A DNA stretch of 64,000 nt. Source: Trichosphaerium sp. ATCC 40318. Its lineage: Eukaryota; Discosea; Flabellinia; Trichosidae. A program made the translations under genes and the position numbers. The stretch covers positions 372,001 through 436,000 of the forward strand of contig JALMLS010000585.1 in assembly GCA_038496445.1 (NCBI GenBank). Reading direction: 5' to 3'. Below are positions 1-12,592 of the stretch, one piece after another; the stretch's first letter is position 1; each line of letters opens with the position of its first letter. The notes below the pieces were generated by a model, which did no database searches, had not been told where the DNA came from, and worked only from the letters and a program-made list of their open reading frames with translations.

Positions 1-357
1 TTGGGGTTATTAGCCCCTTTGCTGGTTTGTAACTTCTCTAATTATTGGTGCTTGTAAAATTTTTCACAGTGCTAAAGTAGGTCACGTGATAATGAAACCA
101 CAACGGATGCTTACGTACTCAACAAAAGTCAATTAAAATCTCACGTACATGCTTACTGAAATACGGACAACGAAAGGTGGGGGAAGCCTAGCAGCGTCAA
201 TGTCCGCAATGAGCGTAGATTAACACGTCTTCTGAGCTTTCAGATCGCGAGGTATCACTAGAAGTGCATTTGTAAACAGATTTCTGAATTGTAAAAAAAC
301 GAGATGACTGTAGCATTTAAAGCACTTTGTCTGCTGATATGTTTATTCGTGATTGAG
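1..357. other. Intergenic left edge
   Basis: AT-rich sequence downstream of the first minus-strand gene. I see no supported reading frame or RNA gene. A CACGTG palindrome lies near position 83. Confidence 0.5.
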
Positions 358-1253
358 TTACAAAGAGTCTAACATTGCCTTCATTCTATCACTTTGGATT
401 ATCAATACTTGATGCATGACAATTGGAAGTTGACTGAGCTCCAAGACTTTCTTCATTTCGTCCATAACAAACTCTTTGTCATGAATCTTTCTTGCTTTTT
501 TCAACATTCCACCAATTATCTTCTGAGCAGATTGAAGATCGTCCTTATCAAGCAATGCTTGTAATTCCGTAGAAGATGAAGCAATCTCGGCGACATATGA
601 GTCATGCTTAGCTGTTAAACGCTACAGAAAAGTAAGAAAAAAAACAGATTTCAAAACGTACTTTTAAGGCCTCAGCTTTCTTCTTCTGCTGCTTTTCAGA
701 AAGTTTAATTTCGTCAACCACAGATTCCATAGCTTTACAAAAAGCGTTCAAAGCTCCAACAGAACTCTTATTATCCTGGACATACTTCGCAATAGCAATG
801 AAAATGATTACCTAGTGCGAAGTGTGAAAACCAACAAGTTTACAAAGTTTGAAGCCACACGTACACGTTGTTTGGTGTTGAACACATTTTGGACCTCTTC
901 CATTGCTTGTTTCCTTCTAGATTCTATTTGCTATATTTTCATTAGCAAACAAGACCACATGTGAGAGTATTTAAACGTACATCACGAGCTTTGTCCAACG
1001 ACAATTTTCTTTTGCCCATCTTAACTTGCCAGCCGACTTTCTTAGCATCCACAATAGCTTTCATCTCTACATCACAAAGTTAGTACTAAGGTACAAGCGA
1101 AGAGATTTAACCTTCGACAAGCTTGAAAACTGCTGGTAGACGGTCAGTTACATCAGTTAAAACACTGCTCATGATAGATTTAATTTGTAGTTTTTGATCT
1201 TCCGTTACTTCGGCAGATGCCGCTACATCTTTTAATACTGTGATGATATCCAT
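358..1253 (-). CDS. Small helical/coiled-coil protein of unknown function
   Basis: Five exons on the minus strand read as one protein of about 230 residues. The ATG is at 1253 (start MDIITVLKDVAASAEV) and the TAA at 358. The introns are short and begin GTACGT, GTGTACGT or GTTAAA and end in TAG. The protein is rich in Lys, Glu and Ala with heptad-like helices, for example KQQKKKAEALK before the last intron. There is no signal peptide or membrane segment. I do not recognise the family. Exon joins keep the frame throughout with no stop, so the gene looks intact. Confidence 0.7.
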
Positions 1254-1974
1254 TGAAGTAATTGGTTGTTAAAGGAGCTGTTGCGATCTGTATTTGAGTA
1301 TTGAGATTATATTTGAACAAGGAACTTGTTTTCTTAAATTATTCTTCCGCTGGCTAAAATAATCTACCGGCTGAAGTTTTTATGGAAAATACCATCAATC
1401 GCAGTATATATACAGGCACGGGTTAAATATCCTTGATGGCAGGCAAAAAGAGTTACCATTACTCAAAACTACAAAACTGCAATATTTTTCTTCGGTTACG
1501 TGAAAATCCTTTGTTTGTTTTGTAAAGCGCTACAACCTAAAAAGCAAAACAAACAGGTGATTTAGGTTCGTGTGCATTAAATCAAAAGCGTGTTAGAGCC
1601 AGCGTACATCTAGTGTTTTCAAAGTCAGATAGAACCAACCACGTGGGTATTTATTCCAACAAACCTAGACGGATTCAAGCATTGGTAAAACAAAATTGTT
1701 GTGGGCAGTATTAAACTTGGTTGTCGTATAACCTGACTATGTTTTCTGCTATCGATTTGCTGTTAGACAAAAGGTTGCTTCAATTGTTTGCAAAACAATC
1801 AACGTCCATATGTTGTCGTGTTGTTCCTTAAAATTCCATGCTTTTAGTAAAACAGTGCCGCAGTGGTTCCTAGTTCTTCAGTTAACCGGCTTAATTCTCT
1901 ATGGCGCGTGTAATACACGCTCCTAGAAGCTAGAATTGTTTACAAAAAAACACGATCAACTCTAACCACGGACT
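1254..1974. other. Intergenic region between divergent genes
   Basis: Holds the presumed promoters of the minus gene at 1253 and of the former esterase gene at 1975. I see no further gene. Confidence 0.4.
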
Positions 1975-2978
1975 ATGTTGTTTTCAATCCGTTTAATACT
2001 CACAATTGCATGTACATACGCGGTGTTTGCTGTTTGGACAAATCCGTTGCGGGTTATAACAGAAAATGGTCCTGTTATTGGTAAATATGACGGCTACGGA
2101 TCTAGAGCCTTCTTGGGAACTCCATATGCAGCTCCTCCGGTAAACGAGCTACGCTGCGGCGTCCACCTAAATCAGTGGAAGACTGGTAATTGCTCTAGAT
2201 TTTAATGAATACACGCCTTATAACCCAATAGGGAAGATGAACTTGTTGCAACCGAATATCAGTATTGTTGTCCTCAACTAGAAACTACACCTGGAGCGCC
2301 TGTTCAATCAGGAGTTCCTGCTGACTCACAAGACGAGGATTGTTTGTATCTAAATATATGGACACCACGTGGCGCAGTTTCGAATCGACCTGTAATGTTA
2401 TGGATCCATGGCGGCGCTATTGAAGTATTGTTTTCCGAAGCTCATTTATTACTCACTCAACACCTTTACGCACTTAACTTGGTTAAATTGTTTATCAGTT
2501 TGTTGTAGGCACTGTTTTCTTAGACGGCTTTTTGCCTGTTTCTTTGAGCGAAGAGATTATATCAAGTGGATATAGCAAGTTCGAGAATGATACTATTTCT
2601 GCTGGTATTCTTGAAGAGTATCCCTGCTCCTCATATGACCCAACAGATTGTTTCTTTGCTCAAGCTGAAGTACTTGGGGACTACTTATTCGTTTGTCCTA
2701 CAATGCTTGCCACAGATGCTATCTCCAAAGGTAAATAGCTGCTCCTATATAATGGTTAACTGTTTAACAGTTCAAAGAAACACTCATACTTGTTCTTACA
2801 AGAAGTGTCATACAATGATATATTTCCTAAACTTGGTGCATTTCACGGTACAGAGTTGCCGTTCGTTTTCTCAACACTTGATACAACTCCAGCTTTTACT
2901 GAAGACAAACAAATACTAGTTTACAACATTTTCCGAAAGAAAAAACTGTACATCTTGCACGTGCTTATGTTTTTTTAG
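1975..2978 (+). pseudogene. Decayed type-B carboxylesterase (alpha/beta hydrolase)
   Basis: It begins with a signal peptide (MLFSIRLILTIACTYAVFA), followed by the family N-terminus with GPVIGKYDG and FLGTPYAAPPV. About 2340-2430 come [11 protein letters not shown] and an oxyanion-type WIHGGA. The sequence then jumps to C-terminal pieces: VLGDYLFVCPT near 2670 and FHGTELPFVF near 2845, which would carry the catalytic His. The whole central part, including the nucleophile elbow GxSxG, is absent, and stops and frame changes separate the blocks. In the family the intact enzyme is about 500-560 residues. I infer an internal deletion followed by decay. Confidence 0.8.
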
Positions 2979-3653
2979 AAATGACATGTCCAACTTATGG
3001 GCAAACTTTGGTAGGTGTAGCTCACCTAACCATTGTAGATACAGCCTACCCACCATGTGCTCTAACTCTCCACATTTTAAGAAAATGTACAAAAAACATT
3101 AAATGGCCAAGGTGCAGAGGTTGACAGCAAACAGAAGTGTTATTGTAAGAAATTAGAAAAACGCGAGTGTGACTTTGGGAGACAGAGTACCCTTACATTG
3201 TTATTACAAGCATCTAATATATTCGAATATCCTCCTGTCATATTCCTAGTTGCATTCATGATGAGTTGTATTAAAAAAGGAAGTTCGTTAATAATACTAC
3301 TCATAAGCGACATGTACAGCCAATGCTAAAGGTATTTATAAACTACATGTAGGAGTAACACTATAATACTAAAATTAGATTATACCTAAGATAAACATAT
3401 CTAGATTGTTTTGAATATACTAGCGCCAATTTTTGTACTAATTAATCATATGTATCGACACTTGATTATTTAGTTTACCACGGTCGTGCTAATCTGTATG
3501 CTCCCTATTTTTCTTGCTTAAAGTGAATGAAGCAACTTAATCTAAACGTTAAGCTTTTAGTTTGACCTACACCTGTGAATGGGCACACGTGACATTTTGA
3601 TCTTTCAGAGTATCAATATCCAATAACGCAATAAAATAACCTTTTTTATTTAG
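2979..3653. other. Intergenic, convergent 3' ends
   Basis: Lies between the 3' end of the esterase remnant and the 3' end of the SDR gene. AT-rich, no supported gene seen. Confidence 0.4.
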
Positions 3654-5248
3654 CTACCTGCTGTAGGTAAATATACAATAGCATAGAAGCAGAGCCAACG
3701 AGAATAATGTTAACATAATTTGCGAAAATGAAAGAGTTTTTTCACTAATTGCACGCATTGCCAAAAGCTTCTTCATTTCATCCTCAAGAGACTTTTCAGC
3801 TGTTGTGAGTTTAATATCAAAGTCCCTTTAAATACATAATAAGTGAACACATGAGGAACTTAGTGTGCGAGTTGCCTTGTACCTTTTTAATTTTGCATTT
3901 GTGAGAATTGTATCACCAAATAATTGTGCAATTAAGTGTGCTTTACCTCCACCCCATGAGAAGTATGTAAAAAGATCCAATACTATTTTAGGTATGGCGA
4001 GTGTACTCGTGTGTAATTTGGGAAACTTTTTTCGGATAATACGTGCCATATCAAGCGGAGATAGGTTCTCTTCTGAAGCAAGCAAATAACGACCTATTTT
4101 AATGTTAAGTTAGTGTTAACACAACGCTATATAACTTGCCTTCATACTGCTCTTGGAGTGCCATTACATGTATTTTTGCGCAATCCCTTACGTCTATGGT
4201 GTTAAATGGCCATTCTAGTTGTGCTGGAAGCATAGTTGCTATTCTGTTCGAAAACAATCAGACTAACTTTTTTGTGAGCATGTATATGTAGTTGTACCCA
4301 ATCATGCCTTGAACAGGCGCAGTTAATGAATATCCACACGGAGGACCAATTATAAAAGAAGGGCATAGGGTGACAACTTTGAAAGATATGTCATCTGCAG
4401 AGGCAAAGCGAATAGCCTAAAGAAAACTAAGCGAAACCAAAAACCGTCTGAAAAAGTTGTTTCGTACATATTGTTCAGTTATTGTCTTCATGTAATTGTA
4501 AGGAAAAAGATTCTTATCAACTTCGCTCCAGTTATCTTCTGTATGGATTCCCTCTGGCGGATTATGATAATCAAGACGTCCTGTCTGTTATCGTCAATAG
4601 AAAGTTCATGTAAAAATAAAAAGACCTAAAAGGCTTTTAGTTGTTGCTAACACTTCTTGTACATACAACATACTACAGCGGCGGCTGATGACGTTATAAC
4701 AACCTAATAAATTAGTGTTAATAAACAAGGATTCAACGTATCAAGCTATGAAGGATATGAGCTAGCTTAAAACCCTGCTCAAAAAACAAACCTTCTTTAT
4801 AGTTTTACATCCTTTGCAAGCATCCATCAATCGTTTCATCCCTTCCGCGCTACAAACAATGTATTACATACAAAAGGGTTCACTCATCTTTGTTGAGATA
4901 CCCAACGGCAATTGCATCAACATTAAACAGCTCAACTGGTGCTGCAGTATGAACAACAAATTGAGTGCCTTTCAATAACTTATTGAAGTCTCCTGTTTCA
5001 AGATCGAACTCTAACGGAGTCAAACGATTACCACGACATTATACGGTTTCCATACTATGTATTGAAAGCTTCCCAGGATGCTCATCTTGTTGTTCTTGTA
5101 GAAAAAGCATTTTTTTTCTGTTTCCCAGATTTCTTGCTGTAGCACGCACGTGATAACCGCTTTTAAGAAGCTGATGAACTACATGGCTTCCCAAATAACC
5201 GGTAGCACCTGTTACTACAACAGTGTTGTGTTTCGCTTCGGTTTCCAT
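3654..5248 (-). CDS. Extended SDR reductase/epimerase (dihydroflavonol-4-reductase-like), membrane anchored
   Basis: The N-terminus carries the Rossmann motif TGATGYLGSHVV and the family Arg in RATAR. Downstream come VVHTAAPVEL, VVITSSAAAV, the catalytic Tyr-Lys pair in YNYMK, and FKVVTLCPSFIIGPP. The last exon ends in a hydrophobic helix (MLTLFSLALLLCYCIF), suggesting a membrane tail. An apparent in-frame TAA at 5039-5041 is removed by a 45-nt intron at 5011-5055 (GTATGG to TTAG), which joins LSIH to KFDLETGDF and restores the family pattern. Several other short introns keep the frame. The enzyme probably uses NAD(P)H to reduce a carbonyl or epimerise a substrate. The substrate cannot be told from sequence. 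Confidence 0.85.
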
Positions 5249-5960
5249 AACTTTTTAGCTAAAACGCTCTACCACGCCACGTTAGCGTATATTCAACGTT
5301 TATTGTGTTAATAAGCGAGTTTGAGATAACTTGAGCATAATAAACGTCTAAATGTATCGAACTCTTTTAAATATGTACCTAAACAACGATATCTTATCCT
5401 TGATACACAGGCTCTCAAACCTAGCCGCACAGAAATAAAACAAATCCTTCACTTACATAGTCAACAGCAGTCTATTCACTTAGGTAGCAAAAAAAATTGC
5501 GTATTTGTTTAATATGTGTCAGTATGGAGGTTTTGTTTACCCGACTCAATAAATCCAATGAAAGTGCTTAACATTTGTAGATGCATCCACTAATTCGCTT
5601 TTGCACGTTGGTAGAAAACTCACATGTTTTGCATCCCACTACGCGCATAGAGTACTATTGTAATAATTTGAGCGCCAGCAGTGGAGTTTAAGCAAAAGGG
5701 GAAATAAGAACTTGTCAGCGAGTTTTCTGTGCTGCTTTATCCCACACGCGAGGTTTTTCAACGTTTATAGCTTACGTTAGATTGGACAACGTTGTCAATA
5801 TAAGGGAGACGCGCTTGGGAGGAAAGACGCTCAGTCTTTGGTGGCTCTAGCGTAGCCGCACGAGCGGATTTATTCTACATTTAAGAACACTCGTGTGAAT
5901 TGCAAATGTGTTTGAAGGAAAAATAAAGAAATAATTTTTACAAGAAAAAGAAAAAGGATT
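5249..5960. other. Intergenic region
   Basis: Upstream of the SDR gene, AT-rich. No gene or RNA recognised. Confidence 0.4.
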
Positions 5961-6245
5961 TTAGGGAGGGTGAGGGGATGTTTTGATTGCTACTCGCCAT
6001 TGTTGTTGTTGTTGCCTATTGTGTCCTTTGATATTGACAGTCTTGTTCAGTCCAACCAAACGCTTGAAATGTTCCACATCTTCATTCATAAGGTAGAAAA
6101 CTCGCACAAAAGTTTGTTTATCCTTTTCGGTTCTCTTGTGAAACTGGACATTGACACTAAGAGTATCTGATATCTGACAGTTTTCTTACAAATAAGGTGC
6201 CCAAGTTTCCTTTTTGAAACGTTTCTCAACTCGGAATTTTTCCAA
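5961..6245 (-). CDS. Partial minus-strand coding segment, unknown
   Basis: Two blocks join across a 33-nt GT-AG intron: a basic block EKFRVEKRFKKETWAPYF, then VNVQFHKRTEKDKQTF, FYLMNEDVEHFKRL and a short Gln run (RQQQQW), ending in TAA at 5961. Composition and frame openness look like real protein. I could not find a convincing first exon. A hydrophobic ORF further upstream (about 6350-6440) overlaps the opposite-strand catalase-like remnant and has no ATG. It may be a truncated gene or the 3' end of a small one. Confidence 0.4.
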
Positions 6246-6447
6246 ACTTAAGTTAGGCCCTTAAAGCTATTGTTTTTTAACACCAGGCAAGAGCTTTGTA
6301 ATCAGTTTATACGTGCTCATAGACCTCTCATACTCAACAGTTCTTTTTGGTCATATCCACACTTAACAGCCTCATTTATCTGAATAACTGAAGCGTGGGC
6401 AAATATTTGGCTGGCGAAGAAAACAGCGAGTAAACAAAAAACAAAAA

Positions 6448-7290
6448 ATGTCCATGGTGAACAATCTCCGTGGTTTTCTTTGTACTATGCTGTGCAACAA
6501 TGGTAGCCTCACAAGGTTACATGGCCAAAGATGGAGACCCATTCAGTGGGCATACATGGGAGGCAAAAACAGCTAAAGAAAAGTTAAACACACTGTACTC
6601 TTCTATTGTCAGCGATACTGCGCCATTAGAGTGGTATAAAGCTGCACTGGTAGAAATTCTCGTAGAGAACATGAATACATCATTCGACGCCATTGCTGAT
6701 GATTTACCAAAACAAGGTACACACAATGCAAATACAACTTCAGCCTCAAACGATCATTTTCAAAAAGACAATCCCAACCAATCTACAATGTACCGTTTTA
6801 ACCTTGTGCACTAGGTCTTCTACAAACACGTAGAAAGAAACTTATTCATACAGTTGGTGGTATTGCTAAATGTCGTTGGGACAGTGTAGGAGCGCATAAC
6901 TACACTGGAATGTTCAAAGGAGCTGATTTTGCTCTTTGTCGGATGTCTACTGCTTTAAAACCTGGCCTTGTAGATTTCACACCTGCTTTGCGTATCAAAC
7001 TATTGGTTGACGGAATGCCTTCTGTCAATACTTTCGGAATGTACACTCTAGGAGGTCAGGATTCTTACAACTTCTTTAAACATGATCTCACAAACCATGT
7101 ACCAGTTCTTGGTACCTCAGGAAAGGCTGCTCTCCGCGCTCTTCTGAAGAGGTTCGAAATGGCTACCTTCGTAAATATTGACTCAAAAGGGAGTTCGCTT
7201 ACTTAAGGCTACACCTAAGGATTGGGACAAGTTGTTGCTTTCTCCATAAGAGTACAACCTTCTCACTCCTCCGCCTATAGCACCAAACTA
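6448..7290 (+). pseudogene. Decayed secreted catalase-like (heme-domain-like) protein
   Basis: An ATG at 6448 leads into a signal peptide only if one frame change is allowed near 6470 (then VFFVLCCATMVASQGYMAKDG). A GTACAC...CACTAG intron (about 6717-6813) joins LPKQG to the core block: HTVGGIAKCRW, HNYTGMFKGADFALCRMS, TALKPGLVDFTPALRIK, MPSVNTFGMY. This pattern resembles catalase-superfamily-like proteins of protists, but I make that assignment from memory and weakly. After FVNIDSKG the frame breaks, and LLKATPKDWDKLLLSP is then followed by a stop. Two frame changes plus a stop argue for a pseudogene. Confidence 0.6.
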
Positions 7291-7391
7291 GAAAACTGAT
7301 CGTTTACTACTGTCTTTTTTTGCTTAAATACTTTTCTGTGAAAAGTTGTTTTTAGTTCAATCCATTTTGTTACATCTTTGTTCCAGCCTGT

Positions 7392-8318
7392 ATGAGTACA
7401 AAACAATTTAAAGTGGTCATAGTCGGGCCTCCTGGAGTTGGAAAATCATCAGCAACTACCCAGTTCGTTTATAACCAATTCAGAAGCGATATAGACGCGA
7501 CAATAGAGGATTCGTACGGAAACACTCACCAATAAGTCCATAATCTAATCTGTAAGCTTATATACCTCTAGGTACCTGAGAAAAGCTACTATAGATGGAG
7601 AATCTGTTGAAATTGACATTCTCGACACACCCGGTTTTTCAGAGGCCAAACTACGTGATGCGGTACATACGCGTATTGAAACCCTTTCTGACACTCATCT
7701 AGTACATTCGCGATGGTGAAGGCTTTATTTTAATGTACAGCGTAACTGACTGAAAATCATTTGAAGAAATACAGAGTTTTTTTACTGCTATTTACCGGTA
7801 AGCAAGAGAATCCAGATGTAGAAGCTTTTTTTTTTCAATTTGACATTTTTTTGGTTTTTTTGAAATTTCGTAAAAATTGAGCCTTTTGAGGCTGCTCAGG
7901 TCCAAATGTTATTACAATTGTACACGCCAATATGCTTGGGATTTACAACGTTTAGTTTCCAGTTTGCAAAGAGCGTAAAGCCAAATATTTATGAAACAAA
8001 ACAAATCATTGCAGGCGCTACTTTTACATGCTAAATGGTTTTCATAGTGTAAAAGATTTAGATGATGATGGCTTGAATCCTATTATACTTGTCGGAAATA
8101 AAATAGATTTAAAACGAGATAGACAAGTAACCACTGAAGAAGGACAACAACTTGCAGAAGAACATAAGAGTGTATTTTTAGAATCATCTGCAAAAACATA
8201 TGTCAATGTAGATGAAATGTTTTATGAAGCTGTCAGAGAAATAAGAAAATACGAAGAAATACAAAACACTCCTACTGAACAACAAAAAAAAACAACAAAG
8301 CCATGTAAGGTGATGTAG
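7392..8318 (+). pseudogene. Ras-family GTPase with an in-frame TGA
   Basis: Four exons join into a Ras protein: P-loop GPPGVGKS, switch I region with TIEDSYLR, DTPG in place of DTAG, LVGNKIDL (NKxD) and ESSAKTYVN (SAK). It ends in CKVM, a CaaX box for prenylation. The intron at 7800-8013 is about 213 nt, longer than its neighbours. TGA at 7751-7753 sits in YSVTD-stop-KSFEEI, where relatives have Arg or Ser. Switch II is also changed: DTPGFSEA instead of DTAGQEE, so the catalytic Gln is missing. Without readthrough the product would stop mid-domain. I call it a young pseudogene; a sequencing error or recoding is possible. Confidence 0.7.
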
Positions 8319-8506
8319 CAATAAAAAACTTTCAAGAAAATCCAACCTGTATCCAGTATCAAACATCTTCAAATGCGATTTATGAACAATGATGGAACAG
8401 CGGGTATATATTCTAATACTACCGCTATTTATGAACATAGCTAGCTTTTCTAGCAATGAGCAAGAGTTGGAAACAAATACAATTAATGATTCAAGCAATT
8501 TAACTG

Positions 8507-10068
8507 TTATTTTTGAATACTTTTTTGGCTGTTTTGCGTTTTGTACAATGCAAAGACAAGTAAAGAGACGCCAGCGATTACAATAATTATTACAAAGATT
8601 ACAAGGAATGAAACCAACCCTTTGGATACAGTAGTTTCACATCCTGATACTTGAAACAATATTGATAATGATTTACTGTTGTATTCCTCTGTACCTTTTT
8701 GTTTGAGGAAAAATTATGTTAACACGTGACAAATTGTACAATTTGTTTTACGTAAATTCTTGTACCTATAACTTCTTTACATGGGTCATCATTGTGATGT
8801 ACGTTTATGTCATGGAGACCATAGTTAGAGCACTCAAAAGAAGCAAAGAAAACAACATCGTCTAAATAAGCGGATGAGTGAAAAAAAAAAAGACTCCAAA
8901 AGAAAACATGAGATACGTACTGTGTTTAACTTTATCCACAAACACATTAATTGATGCATTTGACAGTACAGTATAGCATCCTTTTACAGTTATATTAACT
9001 TCGTTCCTCATGTTAATCTCTACGTTCTCCATTATGACACTTGTATTCTGAAAGTAGAATTAGGTTCCATTGTATTTATAAACAATTCCTTACCACTACT
9101 GTACTTGAAATTACGTCAACCATAACACTTCCATACTCTTGATAGGAACAGCTTACCGACTGGGAATTACACAATGATATGTTAGCATTGAAAGTGTCCG
9201 TTTCTAAAGTCTATTACACCTTTGACATACTAAAAAACTTACGACAAAGAGCACCACGTCGTTTAGCACAATCTTCGTCATTCAGTTTCCTCAGGAACAT
9301 TGAACCGCAATACTCTTGGCCAGTTTCATTTGGGTAAAAAGCTGAAGGGTTTGCTGGTGCCCAATGATCTTGAATAAACTTATTTAAACTTGCATCGTTG
9401 TTGGCACTTCACAACAAAAGTAAGTATTTTAGAAAACCAACAAAGTCATACACATCATTATCCGTGTATAGTGGTGTATCTACCAATCTAAGATTACTCC
9501 GTCTCCAATAAAACTGTGAAAGTAGATCTCTACATGCTGTACATTTTTCAGCATTGTCAATACACTCGCAGCTACTATCAATTAACCTCCAACCATTTGG
9601 AGTTGTGGGTCTGCAGAATGTTAGAAGAAAAGAAACAAAATAAGGCTGGCACATAATACACCAAGAACATACCTTGGATATCTATTAAAAGGAGATCGCA
9701 CACGCTCAAGATCTATCCAATACCTGTTAGATTGGGGTCTTAACGCCAAGATAGCACCAGCCTCCACTATGTCTTCGAAAGTCCAAATTTCTGCCAACTT
9801 TTGGCCTCTTTATCAAATAATTAAACCGTTATTGCTTCGATCACGTGAAGACGGTACCTTGAGATGCATAAATCACCTGCTTCCTCAAAGGTGTAATTTC
9901 CCTCAACGAGTGTATATTTATTCGCCTTAAAAAAGCCACAAATAAGAAAATATCACGTGGATGACCTAGAAAACAGGTTCCGAACGTTTTTTATTTTTTG
10001 AAAAAATAGCGTACTAGTATTGCTGTATAATAATAAAATAAGACAATCAGAATGATCGAGAGATGCAT
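8507..10068 (-). CDS. Type I membrane protein with C-type-lectin-like domain (copy A)
   Basis: About nine exons. A signal peptide (MHLSIILIVLFYYYTAIL) is followed by ANKYTLVEGNYTFEEAGDLC, GQKLAEIWTFED, YWIDLERVRSPF and a Cys-rich loop (SSCECIDNAEKCTACRDLL). Then come WRRSNLRL, NPSAFYPNETGQEYC and LNDEDCAKRRGALC, the usual end of a C-type lectin fold. A membrane-proximal region with many N-glycosylation sites (NTSVIMENVEI) follows. The last exon has one membrane helix (VSFLVIFVIIIVIAGVSLLV) and a short basic tail. It lacks the EPN/QPD calcium-sugar motif, so ligand type is unknown. It is paralogous to 10981-12592, exon for exon, and divergent from it. Confidence 0.85.
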
Positions 10069-10281
10069 ACCTACACGTTTAGGAGTTTGGATAAATATCC
10101 TGCGCTTTGAATTGATTAGGAAAATAATCCAAAAAAAAAAAGCAGGAAACATACTATTTTCCACCAGAATAACGAGTGGATTTTGATACTAGCACATATT
10201 AACCTGTGCTGCCATACCCACCAATGGATGACATTTTGTGAGTGAAGGTCGGATCCGACTGAAAGCGAACAGTGCTCTATA

Positions 10282-10640
10282 TTAGCTTGCATTTGCTGGC
10301 CCATACTCGAATAGTGTTAACCCAAACTGGAATACAAATAATCCACTTGAGTGGATTTTGGTCCATATTTTTGTGGAAAATGTGTCGTCTGCAAAAAGCC
10401 AGTTTAAAGTTAAGTGTAGACATACCTTATCTCTTTGGCTTTCCTTGAAATAAATCAATATAATTCCCCCGCACCAATGCTTTGATTCTTCTATAATTGA
10501 ATGCCTAGCACATAAGTCCAAAGCACCTTCCAATGCTTTTAAACTGCATCGTTTGTAAATGAACAATTACTTTCGGAAACAAGCCAATGCTTTAGCCCTC
10601 GTCTGCATTGAAATGCATAAATGAAGCATAGAATATGTAC
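10282..10640 (-). pseudogene. Gene remnant with helical-repeat-like sequence
   Basis: The minus strand reads LKALEGALDLCARH, SIIEESKHWCGG and IILIYFKESQRDK, then a GTATGT intron and ADDTFSTKIW, with stops on both sides. The pattern is reminiscent of SNAP/TPR-type helices, but that is a weak guess. The same piece (YFKESQRDK plus the following intron start) recurs on the plus strand at about 60445-60525, so both are fragments of one dispersed gene. The rest of 10069-10980 between the two lectin genes shows no other gene. Confidence 0.5.
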
Positions 10641-10980
10641 ACATTATAGTGATTTGATACCTCTGTTAGTGGAGAGAATAGTAATTGAGGTCAGGTTACA
10701 TCAGTTACAAAAATAGCTTTTTATTGACTTATAGGCAAAAAAAAAGCACAAAAAAAGGGGGGAGAAAGTAACGCAGTATTTTCGCACCTTTTTTGTGGAG
10801 TTGTAGTGACGTAACGGGCGTTAACCAGATGCCAAATTTCAACTTGTTAATGTGACGTCACCGTATTAATTCCCCCCTCCCCCAAACTCCGGTTAAGACA
10901 TTTCCTCAACAAACTTCTTTTTTGGCTACCTCGCAACATAAAGAAGTGTCATAACTATTGGCCTAAACACAAAGAAGATT

Positions 10981-12592
10981 ATGCGGCTCCTTGTGATTAT
11001 TTATTCACTCTTATTTTATCTAACAGCATCGGTATGGCATTCGGAGTCTTTCGTTTACGCATGTAAATGATAATTTGAGGCTCTTGTTTCTGATTGAAGT
11101 TGTTTTACAGGCAAACAAATACACAGCCATTGATGGGAATTATACAATTGAAGAAGCGCGTAATTTATGTAAATCAAGGTAATATCACCACGTGATCAAA
11201 ACCAATAACAAGTTCCTAACTATTTGATAAAGAGGCCAAAAGTTGGCAGAAATTTGGACTGTCGAAGACAGACTGGAGGCTGCCAGCGCTATAAGCAAAT
11301 TTAGAACTCCATATTGGATAGATCTAGAGCGTCATCATATCCCCTTCAGTAGATTTCCAGAGTAAGCCGATCTCGCCGCATAAATATAACATCCTGTAAG
11401 GCGCAAAACGTCAAATTCTGGAAAGTTGTATGAAAGTAGTTGCGAGTGTGTTGACCATGAACGATGTGCAGCATGTCGAGAACTACTCTCACAATTTGTT
11501 TGGAGACGAAGTAATCTTTGTTTGGCAGATACACCATTGTACACTGATAACAATAATGTGTACGTCTTGTATTCTATCATGAAGATTTCGAAGAACGCTT
11601 ACTTTTTTTGTTTAACAGTACAACAAACGATTCAAGTCTGATCACGTTTATTGAAAATAATTGGACCAGAGGGAACCCTTCAGCGTATTCTCCAAATGAA
11701 ACTGTTCAAGAGTATTGCGTTAACATGTTAAATAACAAAATGAATGACAATAGATGCGATGCTCGAACTGGCGTTCTGTGTGGTAAGTCAAAAGACTCCA
11801 GCATATTAAAAACTCTAACAGACTCCAGAAACGGATACATTCACTGCAGAAAATTCAGTGTGCAATTCCGGTGCTTGTAATTGCTCCTTCGTAAATGGCT
11901 ATACAGTGGCCGATGTGTATTCGAGTATAGTAGTGGTAATAATTGTGTTCAAAACAAATGAGTGCTAACACTACCCAGAATACAAGTGTAGTACTAGAGA
12001 ACGTAGAGCTTAGCATGAGCAACAAAGTTAATATAACTGTAAAAGGATGCTATAACGTACTCGCAAATGTATCAATCAACTTGTTTGTAGACAAGGGTAA
12101 ACACAGTACGTATCTCCCTTTTGTCTACTTTTTGAATTGTAACAACTTTCCTAGATGATGTTATTTTCCTTGCTTCGTTTGACTGCTCTAACTTTGGTTC
12201 TCAAAACATAACAATACATCATAATTATGACAAGTGCACAAACGTTACAGGTATTCATTTTGCATGAAACTAAATCACGTGCTATGCTAAGTGCTAACAT
12301 ACTTTGTCTCAAACAAATAGGTATAGAGAAATACAACAGTAAATCGTTATCAGTGTTGTTACATGTATCAGGATGTGCTACAGCTGCAGTACCTGAAGCA
12401 TTAGTTTTGTTTTGTATAGTATCGGGAATCATAATCGTCCTTATTTGTGTCTCTTTACTTGTGTACATAGCATATAAGAGACTCAAACGCAAAGTGCAGA
12501 ACAAGCCATCAAAAGGCGTTGCTTCTGTGGTTGAAATGACAGCGAGAGATAGCAACTTCTTACCTAAACAATCTTCGTTCAAACGAATGTAA
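10981..12592 (+). CDS. Type I membrane protein with C-type-lectin-like domain (copy B)
   Basis: Signal peptide MRLLVIIYSLLFYLTAS, then ANKYTAIDGNYTIEEARNLC, QKLAEIWTVEDR and YWIDLERHH. A Cys-rich insert follows (SSCECVDHERCAACRELL), then FVWRRSNLCLADTPLYTDN, NPSAYSPNETVQEYC and MNDNRCDARTGVLC. A glycosylated stalk (NTSVVLENVELSM) precedes one membrane helix (LFCIVSGIIIVLICVSLLVY) and a cytoplasmic tail with RLKRK that is longer than in copy A. Intron positions and phases match copy A, including the intron just before NTSV. All joins keep the frame, so the gene looks intact. A cell-surface recognition or adhesion role is inferred from the fold only. Confidence 0.85.

Noticed and set aside
5039-5041. 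In-frame TAA in the SDR gene as a sign of a pseudogene or stop readthrough
   Set aside because: A 45-nt GT-AG intron (5011-5055) removes it and gives a better match to the family.
7751-7753. TGA in the first Ras gene as a second selenocysteine
   Set aside because: The position is not conserved Cys in Ras, and no SECIS-like ATGA...AA...TGA stem was seen downstream.
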